A stretch of 64,000 nt of DNA from NCBI RefSeq assembly GCF_023373525.1, contig NZ_CP097218.1, forward strand, positions 496,001 to 560,000, read 5' to 3'. Below the pieces are notes generated by a model. That model ran no database searches, was not told the origin of the DNA, and saw only the letters and a list, made by a program, of their open reading frames with translations. This document shows, piece by piece, positions 1 to 7,738 of this stretch. A program made the position numbers and the translations under genes. Each line of letters begins with the position of its first letter. Position 1 is the stretch's first letter. The DNA comes from Brachybacterium kimchii (GTDB lineage: Bacteria > Actinomycetota > Actinomycetes > Actinomycetales > Dermabacteraceae).

Positions 1-353
1 TAGGACTGGATGTGGTTCAGGCGGCAGTAGCTGCAGCCGTTGGCGGCCGAGGAGACGAGGGCCAGGAAGTCCCTGTCCTCCTGGCTGAGCGCCCCCTTCC
101 GTCCGAGCAGGCCCAGCAGCAGGGTGTTGAGGTGCTGTGCGTGCTCGCCGGCGAGGGCGGAGGCGGCGGCCCAGTTCGGGAGGTAGCCGAGCTGGGACTC
201 GAGGCCGTCGAGCTGCTCCCGGAGAGCGGTCGGCAGATCCTCGCGTCGGGCGAGGGGGAGCCGGGAGATCTCGGAGCGCTGCTCGGCAGGGCTCGATGCG
301 GCCGTGTCCCGGGCAGTCGTCGCCGTGGGCGCCTGCGTGGCGGTGGTGGTCAT
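1..353 (-). CDS. AhpD-like peroxidase-related (carboxymuconolactone decarboxylase family) protein, 3' end missing
   Basis: The gene enters from the left edge and only its first 117 codons are visible. The reading starts MTTTATQAPTATTARDT and runs to NGCSYCRLNHIQS at the edge. The CxxC (Cys-Ser-Tyr-Cys) followed by Asn-His is the redox motif of the AhpD/CMD fold, in the context seen in the 'peroxidase-related enzyme' subfamily. The preceding segment (AREQLDGLESQLGYLPNW) also resembles that subfamily. By family knowledge the Cys pair would reduce peroxides. The ATG has GGAGG eight bases upstream on the minus strand. The C-terminal half is outside the window, so subfamily assignment is tentative. 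Confidence 0.7.
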   Translation of the reverse strand, partial: MTTTATQAPTATTARDTAASSPAEQRSEISRLPLARREDLPTALREQLDGLESQLGYLPNWAAASALAGEHAQHLNTLLLGLLGRKGALSQEDRDFLALVSSAANGCSYCRLNHIQS

Positions 354-423
354 GGGTCCTCCGTCCCGTGGGGTGTGGATCGGTCGTGCGCGCGGCAGCT
401 CCGCGACTCGCACGCACATAAGC

Positions 424-452
424 ACACTAGATGGGGTGCATAAGCGGAGCAA
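424..452 (-). promoter_or_regulatory. Candidate promoter for the AhpD-like gene
   Basis: On the minus strand TTGCTC (447-452) is followed after 17 bases by TAGTGT (424-429), about 70 bases before the ATG. The direct repeat CATAAGC (417-423 and 439-445) brackets the -10 and could be an operator. Matches to the consensus are modest. I see nothing else in 354-647. Confidence 0.35.
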
Positions 453-647
453 GGGGTAGGAGATACGGCGACTCACGCGGACATCTGCGTGGACGTCCTC
501 GTCCTCCCCGCGCCGCCCGATGGTCATGAGGATCTCTTCGCACACCGGGTTCGCCTCGGAGAGCGTGTCCGGGCGGCCGGGGCCCGCGGCCGTCACGAGA
601 CGTCCGGACCCCGCACGCGCGCCCTCGCGTTCTGAGAAGATCAGCCC

Positions 648-1289
648 ATGAACGACACCGCCGTCCCCGCCCGCACCCTCGTCTTCATCGGGGACTCAAT
701 CACCGACGCCGGCCGTCGCGAGGATCCGGAGCACCTCGGGTTCGGATACGTGCGGCTGATCGCCGAGCACTTCGCGGCCCATGAGCCGGATGCGAGGGTG
801 CTGAACACGGGGATCGGTGGGAACCGCGTGCCGGACCTGGTGGCGCGGTTCGGTCCGGACTGCGTGGACCTCGCCCCCGACGTCGTCACCCTCTACGTGG
901 GCGTGAACGACACCTGGCGCCGCTACGACAGCGACGACCCCACCTCCGTGGAGGACTTCGAGGCCGGGTACCGCTATCTGCTCGACCAGCTCTCGGGCGC
1001 GCGGCCGGGCGTGCCCGTGCTGCTGATCCTCCCGTTCGTCGCCGATATCGACGAGGAGAAGGCCCGCTTTCACGAGGACCTCGCTCCCAAGGTCGCTCGC
1101 ATCCGGGCGCTCGCCCGCGAGTTCGGCCACCCCGTCGTGGACTCCGAGCACCTGCTGGAGCGCGCCTACGCCGCGGGCCACACCCCGGCGACCATCGCCG
1201 AGGACGGCGTGCACCCGACGATCGCGGGGCACCGCCTGCTGGCCGACGCCTGGCTCGAGGCCTTCGCGACGGTGGACCCGCGACGCTGA
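648..1289 (+). CDS. SGNH/GDSL-family hydrolase
   Basis: A 213-residue cytoplasmic esterase/lipase-like protein with no signal peptide. Block I is FIGDSIT with nucleophile Ser17. The oxyanion blocks are GIGGNR (about residue 57) and GVNDTW (about residue 86). The C-terminal Asp-x-x-His is in EDGVHPT near residue 190. All catalytic blocks are intact, unlike the second SGNH protein at 8983-9660. The length is usual for single-domain SGNH hydrolases acting on acyl or acetyl esters. It is monocistronic, convergent with the calpain-like gene and ends inside a shared terminator hairpin. Substrate unknown; similar proteins include acetylxylan esterases and rhamnogalacturonan acetylesterases. Confidence 0.85.
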   Translation: MNDTAVPARTLVFIGDSITDAGRREDPEHLGFGYVRLIAEHFAAHEPDARVLNTGIGGNRVPDLVARFGPDCVDLAPDVVTLYVGVNDTWRRYDSDDPTSVEDFEAGYRYLLDQLSGARPGVPVLLILPFVADIDEEKARFHEDLAPKVARIRALAREFGHPVVDSEHLLERAYAAGHTPATIAEDGVHPTIAGHRLLADAWLEAFATVDPRR

Positions 1290-1310
1290 CGCGGCCCGGC
1301 CGCCTCAGCG
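1284..1310. terminator. Bidirectional terminator containing both stop codons
   Basis: CGCTGA, C, GCGGC, loop CCG, GCCGC, C, TCAGCG form an 11-bp stem with one C-C mismatch. The stop codon of the SGNH gene (1287-1289) and that of the calpain-like gene (1305-1307 on the minus strand) are the two arms of the stem, so both convergent genes end inside it. There is no U tract, as is common in actinobacteria. Confidence 0.6.
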
Positions 1311-2111
1311 CAGCGGGCGGGCGGTGACGTCGATCGAGAGGAAGCCGCGGCGGAACGTCCGGCGGTCGACGACGAGCAGCTCGTCGGGCGTCCACGGGTT
1401 CCGCAGGGAGATCTCGCCCGTCGCCGGGTCGCATCCCACGATCGCCATCACGTGGTTCGCCGGCAGCGGCCCGCCCGCGGTCATCACGCGGGGCGAGAGC
1501 GGGTGGGTGGAGGCGAGCACGGCGCGCCCCTCGTCGAGCCATCCCCGCAGGCGGTCGGGGCGGGGGAGCAGCACGTGCGTGCGCGCGGGGATCCCCGCGA
1601 GCAGCTGGAGGCCGAACCGCCCGAGCCCCCGACCGAGCATCCGGTAGGACCCGGCGACATGGATCGCGGCGGCCTTCTCCACGAGGCCCGGCCATCCCGG
1701 TGCGTCGGCGGCGCTCCCGGGTGCGGATCCGGACCCAGACCCAGACCCAGACCCAGACTCAGTCTCGGCCCCGGACCGGGACTGGAGTGCGCCCACCCAG
1801 CGGCCCCGCGCGTCGACCGGCATCGCCCGATCGACCGCGATGCGCACGCGGCCCCCGCGCAGCAGGACTCCGACGCTGCTCGACCCGTCGTGCGCCCTGA
1901 TCATCTCTGCGACGCGCGCGGGCGCCGCCTCGTGGATCGCGAGCATCGCCGCCGCCACCCAGCAGTCGCCGAACGCGCCCTGGCGGGGACGGGCATCGAG
2001 GTCGAGCGCGGAGCCGTCGACGCGGAAGCCGACGCCCGCGGGGCCCGCGGACAGGACGCGCGCCCGCCGTACAGGGACGACGAGCGCGCGCAGCCGGCGG
2101 CGCCAGCTCAT
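1305..2111 (-). CDS. Calpain-like (C2-type) cysteine protease domain protein
   Basis: 268 residues. QGAFGDCWVAAAM (catalytic Cys50) matches the calpain box QGxxGDCW. Near the C-terminus, ANHVMAIVG supplies His220 and LRNPWT supplies Asn238, matching the calpain His and RNPW(G) boxes. The papain-fold triad is therefore complete in a minimal domain. There is no signal peptide, transmembrane segment or EF-hand, so it is probably cytosolic. Residues about 112-135 form an insert with (Ser-Gly)5 encoded by a hexanucleotide repeat, between the Cys and His lobes. It stands alone, with pfp ending 16 bases upstream of its start on the same strand only by position; pfp is transcribed into another direction-free gap and no operon is evident. 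Activity and substrate are unknown. Confidence 0.7.
   Translation of the reverse strand: MSWRRRLRALVVPVRRARVLSAGPAGVGFRVDGSALDLDARPRQGAFGDCWVAAAMLAIHEAAPARVAEMIRAHDGSSSVGVLLRGGRVRIAVDRAMPVDARGRWVGALQSRSGAETESGSGSGSGSGSAPGSAADAPGWPGLVEKAAAIHVAGSYRMLGRGLGRFGLQLLAGIPARTHVLLPRPDRLRGWLDEGRAVLASTHPLSPRVMTAGGPLPANHVMAIVGCDPATGEISLRNPWTPDELLVVDRRTFRRGFLSIDVTARPLR
1732..1761. repeat. Hexanucleotide repeat GACCCA x4 plus one variant
   Basis: Four perfect GACCCA copies (1732-1755) and a GACTCA copy lie inside the calpain-like gene. On the coding strand they encode alternating Ser-Gly. The unit is a multiple of three, so slippage would change linker length without a frameshift. Confidence 0.8.
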
Positions 2112-2127
2112 GGGCGGGAGTGACTGA

Positions 2128-3348
2128 TCAGTGGGCTTCGACGGGCTCGACGTCCTGGCCGATGCGCGCCATCACCTCGCCGAACCAGGGCTGGGAGATG
2201 TCGAAGGCCTTGTGGCCGGCGATGCGCTCGAACTCGATCGCGCGCAGCAGATCGCCCCGCTCCTCGTCGTGCCCGATCACGCCGGTGCCGCCCTCGAGGG
2301 CGACCTGCACGGCGAGGTCCGTCATGGACTTGATGAGGCGCAGGTCCTCCGCGTTCGCCTTGGCCGAGCGCGAGAAGTAGCCGGACTTCTGCACCATGAC
2401 CTTCTCCGCGCCCAGGCGCTCCGCGAACTGCTTCGCGAACCACTGGCCGGGGTTGATGGTGTCGAGCTTGACGTGGCCGAAGGGGTCCTTCTCGGGCTCC
2501 TCGCCGCGCGCCTGCATCTCGGCGACGATCTCGGGGATACCCGCGCCCTCCGAGAGGAAGATGTTCACGCAGCCGGCCTCGTCCATGACGGCCTTGAGGC
2601 GCTCGGCCTCGCCCTCGATGTCGAGCTTCATCTCGGGCAGGAACACGGCGTGCACGTCCCAGCGCTCGGGCGTGTGACCGATGCCGGGCAGCCACTGCTG
2701 CTGGGCGTGCCACTGCTGGTAGTACTCGGCGGCCTGCGCCGTGAGGTATCCGCAGGAGCGGCCCATGATCTCGTGGATGATCAGCATGCGCGGGTTCGAG
2801 CCGTGCTCCGCGAGGACGTTCTGGGCGAAGACGCTGGTCTGCTCCGCGGCGGTCTTCGCGCCCAGGGACTGGCGGATCGGCACGATGTCGTTGTCGATCG
2901 TCTTGGGCAGTCCCACGACCTGCAGGTCGAAGCCGTTCTCGTGGAGATGCTTGGCCAGGTCCGCGGCGGTGGTGTTGGTGTCGTCGCCGCCGATCGTGTG
3001 GAGCACGTCCACGCCGTCGGCCTTGAGCTTGTTCGCGGCGACCTCGAGCGCGTCCTCGCCCTCCTGGATGAGGCCGCGCTTCACGAGGTCGGCGGTGTTG
3101 GTGAGCTTCACGCGGGAGTTGCCGATGGGGGAGCCGCCGTAGTTGTGCAGGATCCCGGCGTGCTTGCGCACCTCGTCGTCCACGACGATCTTCTCGCCGG
3201 AGAGCAGGCCCCAGTAGCCGTGCTTGTAGGCGATGATCTCGACGTCGGGCACGAGCTCGGTGTAGCGCTCGATCAGTCCTCCCACGGCGGAGGAGAGGCA
3301 GGGGGCGTAGCCGCCGGCGGTGAGCAGTGCGACGCGCTTGATCGTCAT
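2128..3348 (-). CDS. pfp: Pyrophosphate-dependent 6-phosphofructokinase
   Basis: 406 residues. It catalyses the reversible phosphorylation of fructose 6-phosphate with PPi instead of ATP (EC 2.7.1.90) in cytosolic glycolysis/gluconeogenesis. The donor-site sequence is GGDDTN (about residues 119-124); the second Asp marks PPi use, where ATP enzymes have Gly. The catalytic loop is PKTIDNDI. MGRSCGYLTAQAA and FLSEGAGIPEI complete the long-type PFK fold. The start has AAGGA at a good distance (GAAGGACCTGACCC before the ATG). It sits downstream of hisN on the same strand with a gap of 139 bases, so it may have its own promoter. Confidence 0.93.
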   Translation of the reverse strand: MTIKRVALLTAGGYAPCLSSAVGGLIERYTELVPDVEIIAYKHGYWGLLSGEKIVVDDEVRKHAGILHNYGGSPIGNSRVKLTNTADLVKRGLIQEGEDALEVAANKLKADGVDVLHTIGGDDTNTTAADLAKHLHENGFDLQVVGLPKTIDNDIVPIRQSLGAKTAAEQTSVFAQNVLAEHGSNPRMLIIHEIMGRSCGYLTAQAAEYYQQWHAQQQWLPGIGHTPERWDVHAVFLPEMKLDIEGEAERLKAVMDEAGCVNIFLSEGAGIPEIVAEMQARGEEPEKDPFGHVKLDTINPGQWFAKQFAERLGAEKVMVQKSGYFSRSAKANAEDLRLIKSMTDLAVQVALEGGTGVIGHDEERGDLLRAIEFERIAGHKAFDISQPWFGEVMARIGQDVEPVEAH

Positions 3349-3487
3349 GGGTCAGGTCCTTCGCGGTGTACGTGACGTGCGCGCACGGATGCGGACCGCG
3401 CAGCGCGTGGACAACACGGCCATCGTATCGGCCGGGTGCGCGGACACGCGCCGGCGGCCCGCGCGTCGGACCCCTCGGCGCGGCGCG

Positions 3488-4279
3488 TCAGTCGCGCGGT
3501 GCGAGGGCCTCGAGCGTCTCCTCGTGCAGGTGGCCGTTGGTGGCCACCGCATTGCCGCCGAAGGGGCCGTCCTCGCCGTCGAGAGAGGTGAACCGGCCGC
3601 CCGCCTCCGTGACGATCGGGACGAGCGCGGCCATGTCGTGGAGCTTGAGCTCGGGCTCGGTCGCGACGTCGACAGCGCCCTCGGCCAGCAGCATGTACGA
3701 CCAGAAGTCGCCGTAGGCGCGGGTGCGCCAGAAGCGCTGCATGAAGTTGAGCATCTGGGGGAGCCTGTCCAGGTCCGCCCACCCGTGCAGCGACGAGTAG
3801 GACAGCGAGGCGTCCTCGATGGTCCGCACGTCCGAGACCTGCATCTTCGTCGCCGCGTTCAGGCGCGTGCCCGTCCACGCGCCGGTCCCGGAGCCCGCCC
3901 ACCAGCGGCGCGAGAGCCCGGGCGCGGAGACCAGGCCGACCACCGTCTCGCCGTCCTCGACGAGTCCGATGAGCGTCGCCCACACGGGCACTCCGCGCAC
4001 GAAGTTCGAGGTGCCGTCGATCGGGTCGATGATCCACTGGCGCGGGGAGTGGCCGGTGGAGCCGAACTCCTCGCCGATCACCTGATCGCGCGAGCGGGAG
4101 CGGGCGAGCTGGGCCCGCACGAGCTCCTCCGCCGCGGTGTCCGCGTCGGTGACCTCCGTCAGATCCGGCTTGGTCTCGACCGTGAGGTCCTGGGCCTTGA
4201 AGCGGGACATGGTGAGCTGATCGACCGCATCGGCGAGGACATGGGCGAGCCGCAGATCGTCGGCGAATCGAGAGGACAT
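3488..4279 (-). CDS. hisN: Histidinol-phosphatase / inositol monophosphatase family
   Basis: 263 residues of the FIG superfamily of Mg2+-dependent, Li+-sensitive phosphatases. The metal ligands are in GEEFG (about residue 66) and WIIDPIDGTSNFVRGVPVW (about residues 78-97), with the third motif WAGSGTGAW further on. The spacing and the FVRG sequence fit the HisN type that dephosphorylates L-histidinol phosphate; inositol-1-phosphatase is the main alternative. It lies 69 bases downstream of rsgA on the same strand, an arrangement (aroA-rsgA-hisN) I know from other actinobacteria. No SD precedes the ATG, but a TAGGGT box does, so it may be transcribed leaderless. Confidence 0.82.
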   Translation of the reverse strand: MSSRFADDLRLAHVLADAVDQLTMSRFKAQDLTVETKPDLTEVTDADTAAEELVRAQLARSRSRDQVIGEEFGSTGHSPRQWIIDPIDGTSNFVRGVPVWATLIGLVEDGETVVGLVSAPGLSRRWWAGSGTGAWTGTRLNAATKMQVSDVRTIEDASLSYSSLHGWADLDRLPQMLNFMQRFWRTRAYGDFWSYMLLAEGAVDVATEPELKLHDMAALVPIVTEAGGRFTSLDGEDGPFGGNAVATNGHLHEETLEALAPRD

Positions 4280-4286
4280 GCGCCCA

Positions 4287-4292
4287 ACCCTA
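4287..4292 (-). promoter_or_regulatory. Candidate -10 of a leaderless hisN promoter
   Basis: TAGGGT on the minus strand ends seven bases before the hisN ATG. A TANNNT box at that distance puts the start of transcription at or next to the initiation codon. There is no SD, which agrees. Confidence 0.45.
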
Positions 4293-4348
4293 CGGCCTGG
4301 GCGCCCCGATTCCCGGCACCTCCCACGCCGCGCGCAGGTCCGCCGCCC

Positions 4349-5392
4349 TCACGCCTCCCACGGGTCGTTGCGGCGCAGCGCCTCGTCGAGACGGCGGTAC
4401 GAGGCCAGGCGCTCAGGACCGGCCGAGCCCGCGCGCCCCTCCTCGACCGCGGCGTCGAGCGCGCAGTCGGGGGCGTCAGCGGCGTGGGTGCAGCCGCGCG
4501 GGCACTCCTCGGCGAGCGGGGCGAGATCGGCGAAGGCCTCGAGCAGCTCCTCGGGGGAGACGTGCCCGAGTCCGAAGGACCGCACGCCCGGGGTGTCGAT
4601 CACCCAGCCCGACTGGTCGGGAAGGCGCAGGGCGAGCGCCGAGGACGAGGTGTGGCGACCGCGGCCGGTGACGTCGTTGACGTGTCCCGTCGCCCTGTCG
4701 GCACCGGGAACCAGCGCGTTCAGCAGCGTCGACTTGCCCACGCCGGAATGGCCGATGAGCACGCTCGTGCGGCCGTGGAGATGCGCGTCGAGCTCCTCGA
4801 CGCCGACGACCTCCCCCTCCGCGTCCAGCTGCGTGACCACGTGCTCGACGCCCAACGGCGCGTACTGGGCGAGGAAGTCGACGGGATCGCGCAGGTCGGA
4901 CTTCGTCAGGCAGAGCAGGGCGTCGATCCCGGCGACCCAGGCCGCGACCAGGCAGCGGTCGATCATGCCGCCGCGCGGCTCGGGGTCCGCGAGCGCCGTG
5001 ACGATGACCATGAGGTCGGCGTTCGCGACCAGCGGGCGCTCCGTCGGATCGTCGTCGTCGGCGCTGCGCCTCAGGAAGGAGGAGCGCTCGTGCACCTTCA
5101 CGATGCGCGCGAGCGATCCCTCCGTCCCGCTGGTGTCGCCGACCAGACCCACCACGTCGCCGGGGACGATCGGGGTGCGGCCCAGTTCGCGGGCCCGCAT
5201 CGCGGTGACCACGTGCTCGCCGGGCGTCCCGGAGCCGACGACGGTGCGCCAGCGCCCGCGGTCGACGGCGGTGACGAACGCCGGGATCGCGTCGTCGTGG
5301 CTCGGGCGGATCTTCGTGCGCGGCCGCGAGCCGCGGCGGTTGGGCCGGATCCGGACGTCGGACTCGTCCAGGTCGCGGATCCGGCGACTCAC
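4349..5392 (-). CDS. rsgA: Small ribosomal subunit biogenesis GTPase RsgA
   Basis: 347 residues. It is a late 30S maturation factor whose GTPase is stimulated by the ribosome. It shows the circularly permuted G-domain order: G4 (LTKSDL), then G1 (GHSGVGKSTLLN), then G3 (DTPG). An N-terminal OB-like domain precedes it and a C-terminal zinc knuckle follows (CPRGCTHAADAPDC). The GTG start overlaps the aroA stop (GTGA), so translation is probably coupled to aroA. The N-terminal 30 residues are basic (RRIRDLDES...RPNRRGSRPRTKIRP), as usual in actinobacterial RsgA. Confidence 0.93.
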   Translation of the reverse strand: MSRRIRDLDESDVRIRPNRRGSRPRTKIRPSHDDAIPAFVTAVDRGRWRTVVGSGTPGEHVVTAMRARELGRTPIVPGDVVGLVGDTSGTEGSLARIVKVHERSSFLRRSADDDDPTERPLVANADLMVIVTALADPEPRGGMIDRCLVAAWVAGIDALLCLTKSDLRDPVDFLAQYAPLGVEHVVTQLDAEGEVVGVEELDAHLHGRTSVLIGHSGVGKSTLLNALVPGADRATGHVNDVTGRGRHTSSSALALRLPDQSGWVIDTPGVRSFGLGHVSPEELLEAFADLAPLAEECPRGCTHAADAPDCALDAAVEEGRAGSAGPERLASYRRLDEALRRNDPWEA

Positions 5393-6711
5393 CGCGCCTC
5401 GCCCGCCTCGTCCGTGTGCAGCATGGCCAGCCACATGCCCACGAAGTCCGGGAGGGTCTTCTGCGTGGTGGCGACGTCGACCACGCGCACGTCGGGCACG
5501 CGGAGGCCGATGATCGCGCCCGCGGTCGCCATGCGATGGTCCTGGTAGGTCTCGAACTCGCAGCCGGTGAGGGGCCCGGGATGGATCTCGAGGGATCCCT
5601 CGTGCTCGACGGTGCGGCAGCCCAGCTTCGAGAGCTCCGTGGCGAGGGCATGGATGCGGTCGGTCTCGTGGCCGCGCAGATGCTTGATGCCGCGCAGGTG
5701 GCTGGGGGAGTCCGCGAGGGCGGCGAGGGCGGCGATCGTGGGCGTCAGCTCGCCGGTCGCCGAGAGGTCCGCGTCGATCCCGTGGATGACGCCGGTGCCG
5801 CGCACGCACACGTCCTCGTCCTCGCGCCAGAACTCCCCGCCCATGCGCGCGAGCAGGGTGCGGAAGGCGTCACCCGGCTGGTCGGTGCGGCGGGGCCAGT
5901 CGGCGATCTCGATCTCCCCGCCGGCGACCAGCGCGGCGGCCAGGAACGGACCCGCGTTGGAGAGGTCCGGCTCGATGCGCACGTCGCCGAAGGCGATCGG
6001 TCCGGAGCGGACGGTCCAGACATGGGTGCCGTCGGGCTCTTGGCTGTGGGAGACGTCGATGCCCGCGCGGCGCATCTCCGTCATCGTCATCTCGATGTGG
6101 GGGAGCGAGGGCAGGGAGTCGCCGACGTGCCGCACCCGCAGGTCCTGATCGCAGCGCGCGCCGACCAGCAGCAGGTTCGAGATGAACTGGCTCGAGGCCG
6201 ACGCGTCCACGTCGATGCTCCCGCCGGCCAGGCGCCCGCGTCCGTGCACGACGAACGGCAGATGTCCGGGCTCGCCCGTCTCTGTGACCTCGACGCCGAG
6301 CGATCGCAGCGCCTGGATCGCCGGTCCCATGGGCCGCAGCAGCGCCGACTCGTCCCCGGTGAAGGAGACATCGCCGTGGTGCAGGGCCGCGAGCAGCGGC
6401 ACGAAGCGCATGACGGTGCCGGCGAGTCCCGTGTGGATCTCGATCGGCCCCTCGGCATGCTCCGCGGGCGGCGGGAGCGGCGTGACCCGCAGCGCCTCGC
6501 CCTCCACGCTCAGCGTCGCCCCCAGGCGCTCGAGGGCATCGCGCATCAGGCGCGTGTCACGCGAGACCAGCACCCCCGTCAGCGCCGTGGGCGCATCGGC
6601 GATCGCCGAGAGCATCATCCAGCGCGCCGTGAGCGATTTCGAGCCGGGGACGCGCACGAGCGCGTCCACGGGACCGCCCGCGACGAGGGCGGTCCAGGTG
6701 ACCTCCGACAT
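5389..6711 (-). CDS. aroA: 3-phosphoshikimate 1-carboxyvinyltransferase (EPSP synthase)
   Basis: 440 residues. It joins shikimate 3-phosphate and PEP in the shikimate pathway. VPGSKSLTARWMML at the N-terminus binds shikimate 3-phosphate and PEP; TGLAGTVMRFVPLLAAL is the second conserved loop; SASSQFISNLLL and QDHRMATAGAI follow. The two inverted alpha/beta domains are complete. It is four bases downstream of the DoxX gene and overlaps rsgA by four bases, so doxX-aroA-rsgA form one transcription unit, divergent from sigR-rsrA. Confidence 0.95.
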   Translation of the reverse strand: MSEVTWTALVAGGPVDALVRVPGSKSLTARWMMLSAIADAPTALTGVLVSRDTRLMRDALERLGATLSVEGEALRVTPLPPPAEHAEGPIEIHTGLAGTVMRFVPLLAALHHGDVSFTGDESALLRPMGPAIQALRSLGVEVTETGEPGHLPFVVHGRGRLAGGSIDVDASASSQFISNLLLVGARCDQDLRVRHVGDSLPSLPHIEMTMTEMRRAGIDVSHSQEPDGTHVWTVRSGPIAFGDVRIEPDLSNAGPFLAAALVAGGEIEIADWPRRTDQPGDAFRTLLARMGGEFWREDEDVCVRGTGVIHGIDADLSATGELTPTIAALAALADSPSHLRGIKHLRGHETDRIHALATELSKLGCRTVEHEGSLEIHPGPLTGCEFETYQDHRMATAGAIIGLRVPDVRVVDVATTQKTLPDFVGMWLAMLHTDEAGEAR

Positions 6712-6714
6712 CGA

Positions 6715-7368
6715 TCAGCCGAGCTGGTCCGCGAGCTTCTCGCTGGACTTCCTGGCCTGCTTGGCGACCTCGTCGGCCTTCTTCGAGGCCTTCTTGCTGA
6801 GCTCGTCGGCCTTCTTGCTCGCCTTCTTCGAGAGCGAGCCCGAGGAGCTGCCGGCCTTCTTGGTCAGCCGATCGGCCTTCTTCTCGAGGTCGCGCTGGGT
6901 GGCGGCGGCCTTCTTCTGGCTGCGCTCGACGAACTGGCCCCACTGGTAGCCCAGCGACGGGCGGCCCTCGCGGTCCAGCACCGCGATCATCACGCCGCCC
7001 AGCAGGCCGACGTCGGCGAGGATCGACTTGATCTCGTCCATGCGCTCCTCGCCGCGCAGCTGCCAGACCTTCTTGCGCCCGGCCAGGCCCACGCTCGTGG
7101 TCACGAGCAGCACACCGGCGGCGGTGCGGGGCGCGCGGCCGGTTGCGTAGGAGAGGCCCGCGACGGCGGCGACGGCGCCGGTGGCGCGCAGCACGGTGCG
7201 GGAGTCGACGAAGGAGGGGGCCGACGTGCTCTCGAGGGCCTTGTCGACCTGGGCGAAGGCGGAGGGCGCGACCTCGATCTCACGCTCGGGGGAGATCGCG
7301 GTGCGCACGCCCTCGAAGATGAAGGGGGCGGCGAGAGCAGGGCGGGCGATGCGGCGGATGAGCGACAT
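6715..7368 (-). CDS. DoxX-family membrane protein with a lysine/alanine-rich tail
   Basis: 217 residues. The first ~150 resemble DoxX/DoxD proteins: [15 protein letters not shown] at the N-terminus, then hydrophobic helices ([41 protein letters not shown]). About 65 residues follow that repeat [20 protein letters not shown], like the histone-H1-type tails of some actinobacterial proteins. The tail could bind nucleic acid or the membrane surface; that is inference. The ATG has GTGAGG upstream. The 5' leader holds a GCCGGGC-GGG-GCCCGGC hairpin (7401-7417), and TAGGCT on the minus strand (7427-7432) is a possible -10. It is the first gene of the aroA unit. Confidence 0.7.
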   Translation of the reverse strand: MSLIRRIARPALAAPFIFEGVRTAISPEREIEVAPSAFAQVDKALESTSAPSFVDSRTVLRATGAVAAVAGLSYATGRAPRTAAGVLLVTTSVGLAGRKKVWQLRGEERMDEIKSILADVGLLGGVMIAVLDREGRPSLGYQWGQFVERSQKKAAATQRDLEKKADRLTKKAGSSSGSLSKKASKKADELSKKASKKADEVAKQARKSSEKLADQLG

Positions 7369-7465
7369 GGTGTCCTCACGTCTCGGGTTCGATGGACTCT
7401 GCCGGGCGGGGCCCGGCGTTGTGATCAGCCTATCGCGCACCCCGCCCCGTGCGTCCGGCCGCCGG

Positions 7466-7491
7466 GGAACAGCCGAGGGGTCGTGCGCGTT
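7466..7491 (+). promoter_or_regulatory. SigR-type promoter upstream of sigR
   Basis: GGAAC (7466-7470) and GTT (7489-7491) are separated by 18 bases. The Streptomyces SigR consensus is GGAAT with 18-19 bases to GTT. It lies about 250 bases upstream of the short sigR start and about 130 upstream of the longer one, in the arrangement expected for autoregulation. Confidence 0.6.
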
Positions 7492-7621
7492 GCACCGAGC
7501 GGACCCTGACGGGAAGCGCAGGAGCGGACCGGCCTCGTCGCCGATGAGCATCCGCCGCCGCGCGGACCGTCCCCACCGTTCGCACCAGCGCGCCCTGCGG
7601 CGCAGGGAGAGGAGAGAGCCG

Positions 7622-7738
7622 ATGACCACGTGCCTGCGGACGCGGCCCCCGTCGGCCCTCCCCTCGCGCCGCTCGTCCCTGCGCGGGACCTCGTGCACGA
7701 CCGTCCTCGCACCGACCGGTGCCGTACCGTGGAGCCTG
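7622..7738 (+). other. In-frame upstream extension of sigR (possible long isoform)
   Basis: An ATG at 7622 is in frame with the sigma factor and preceded by a strong SD (GGAGAGGAGAGAG). It adds 39 residues ([19 protein letters not shown]...). The short start at 7739 has only a close GGAG. With the SigR-type promoter upstream, this mirrors the Streptomyces SigR-prime isoform. A still earlier in-frame ATG lies at 7544. In high-GC DNA an open frame alone proves little; the SD is the main argument. Confidence 0.45.
7725..7730 (+). promoter_or_regulatory. Candidate -10 of an internal sigR promoter
   Basis: TACCGT ends eight bases before the ATG at 7739, so a transcript from it would be almost leaderless and encode only the short sigma. 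No good -35 is visible. Confidence 0.35.
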
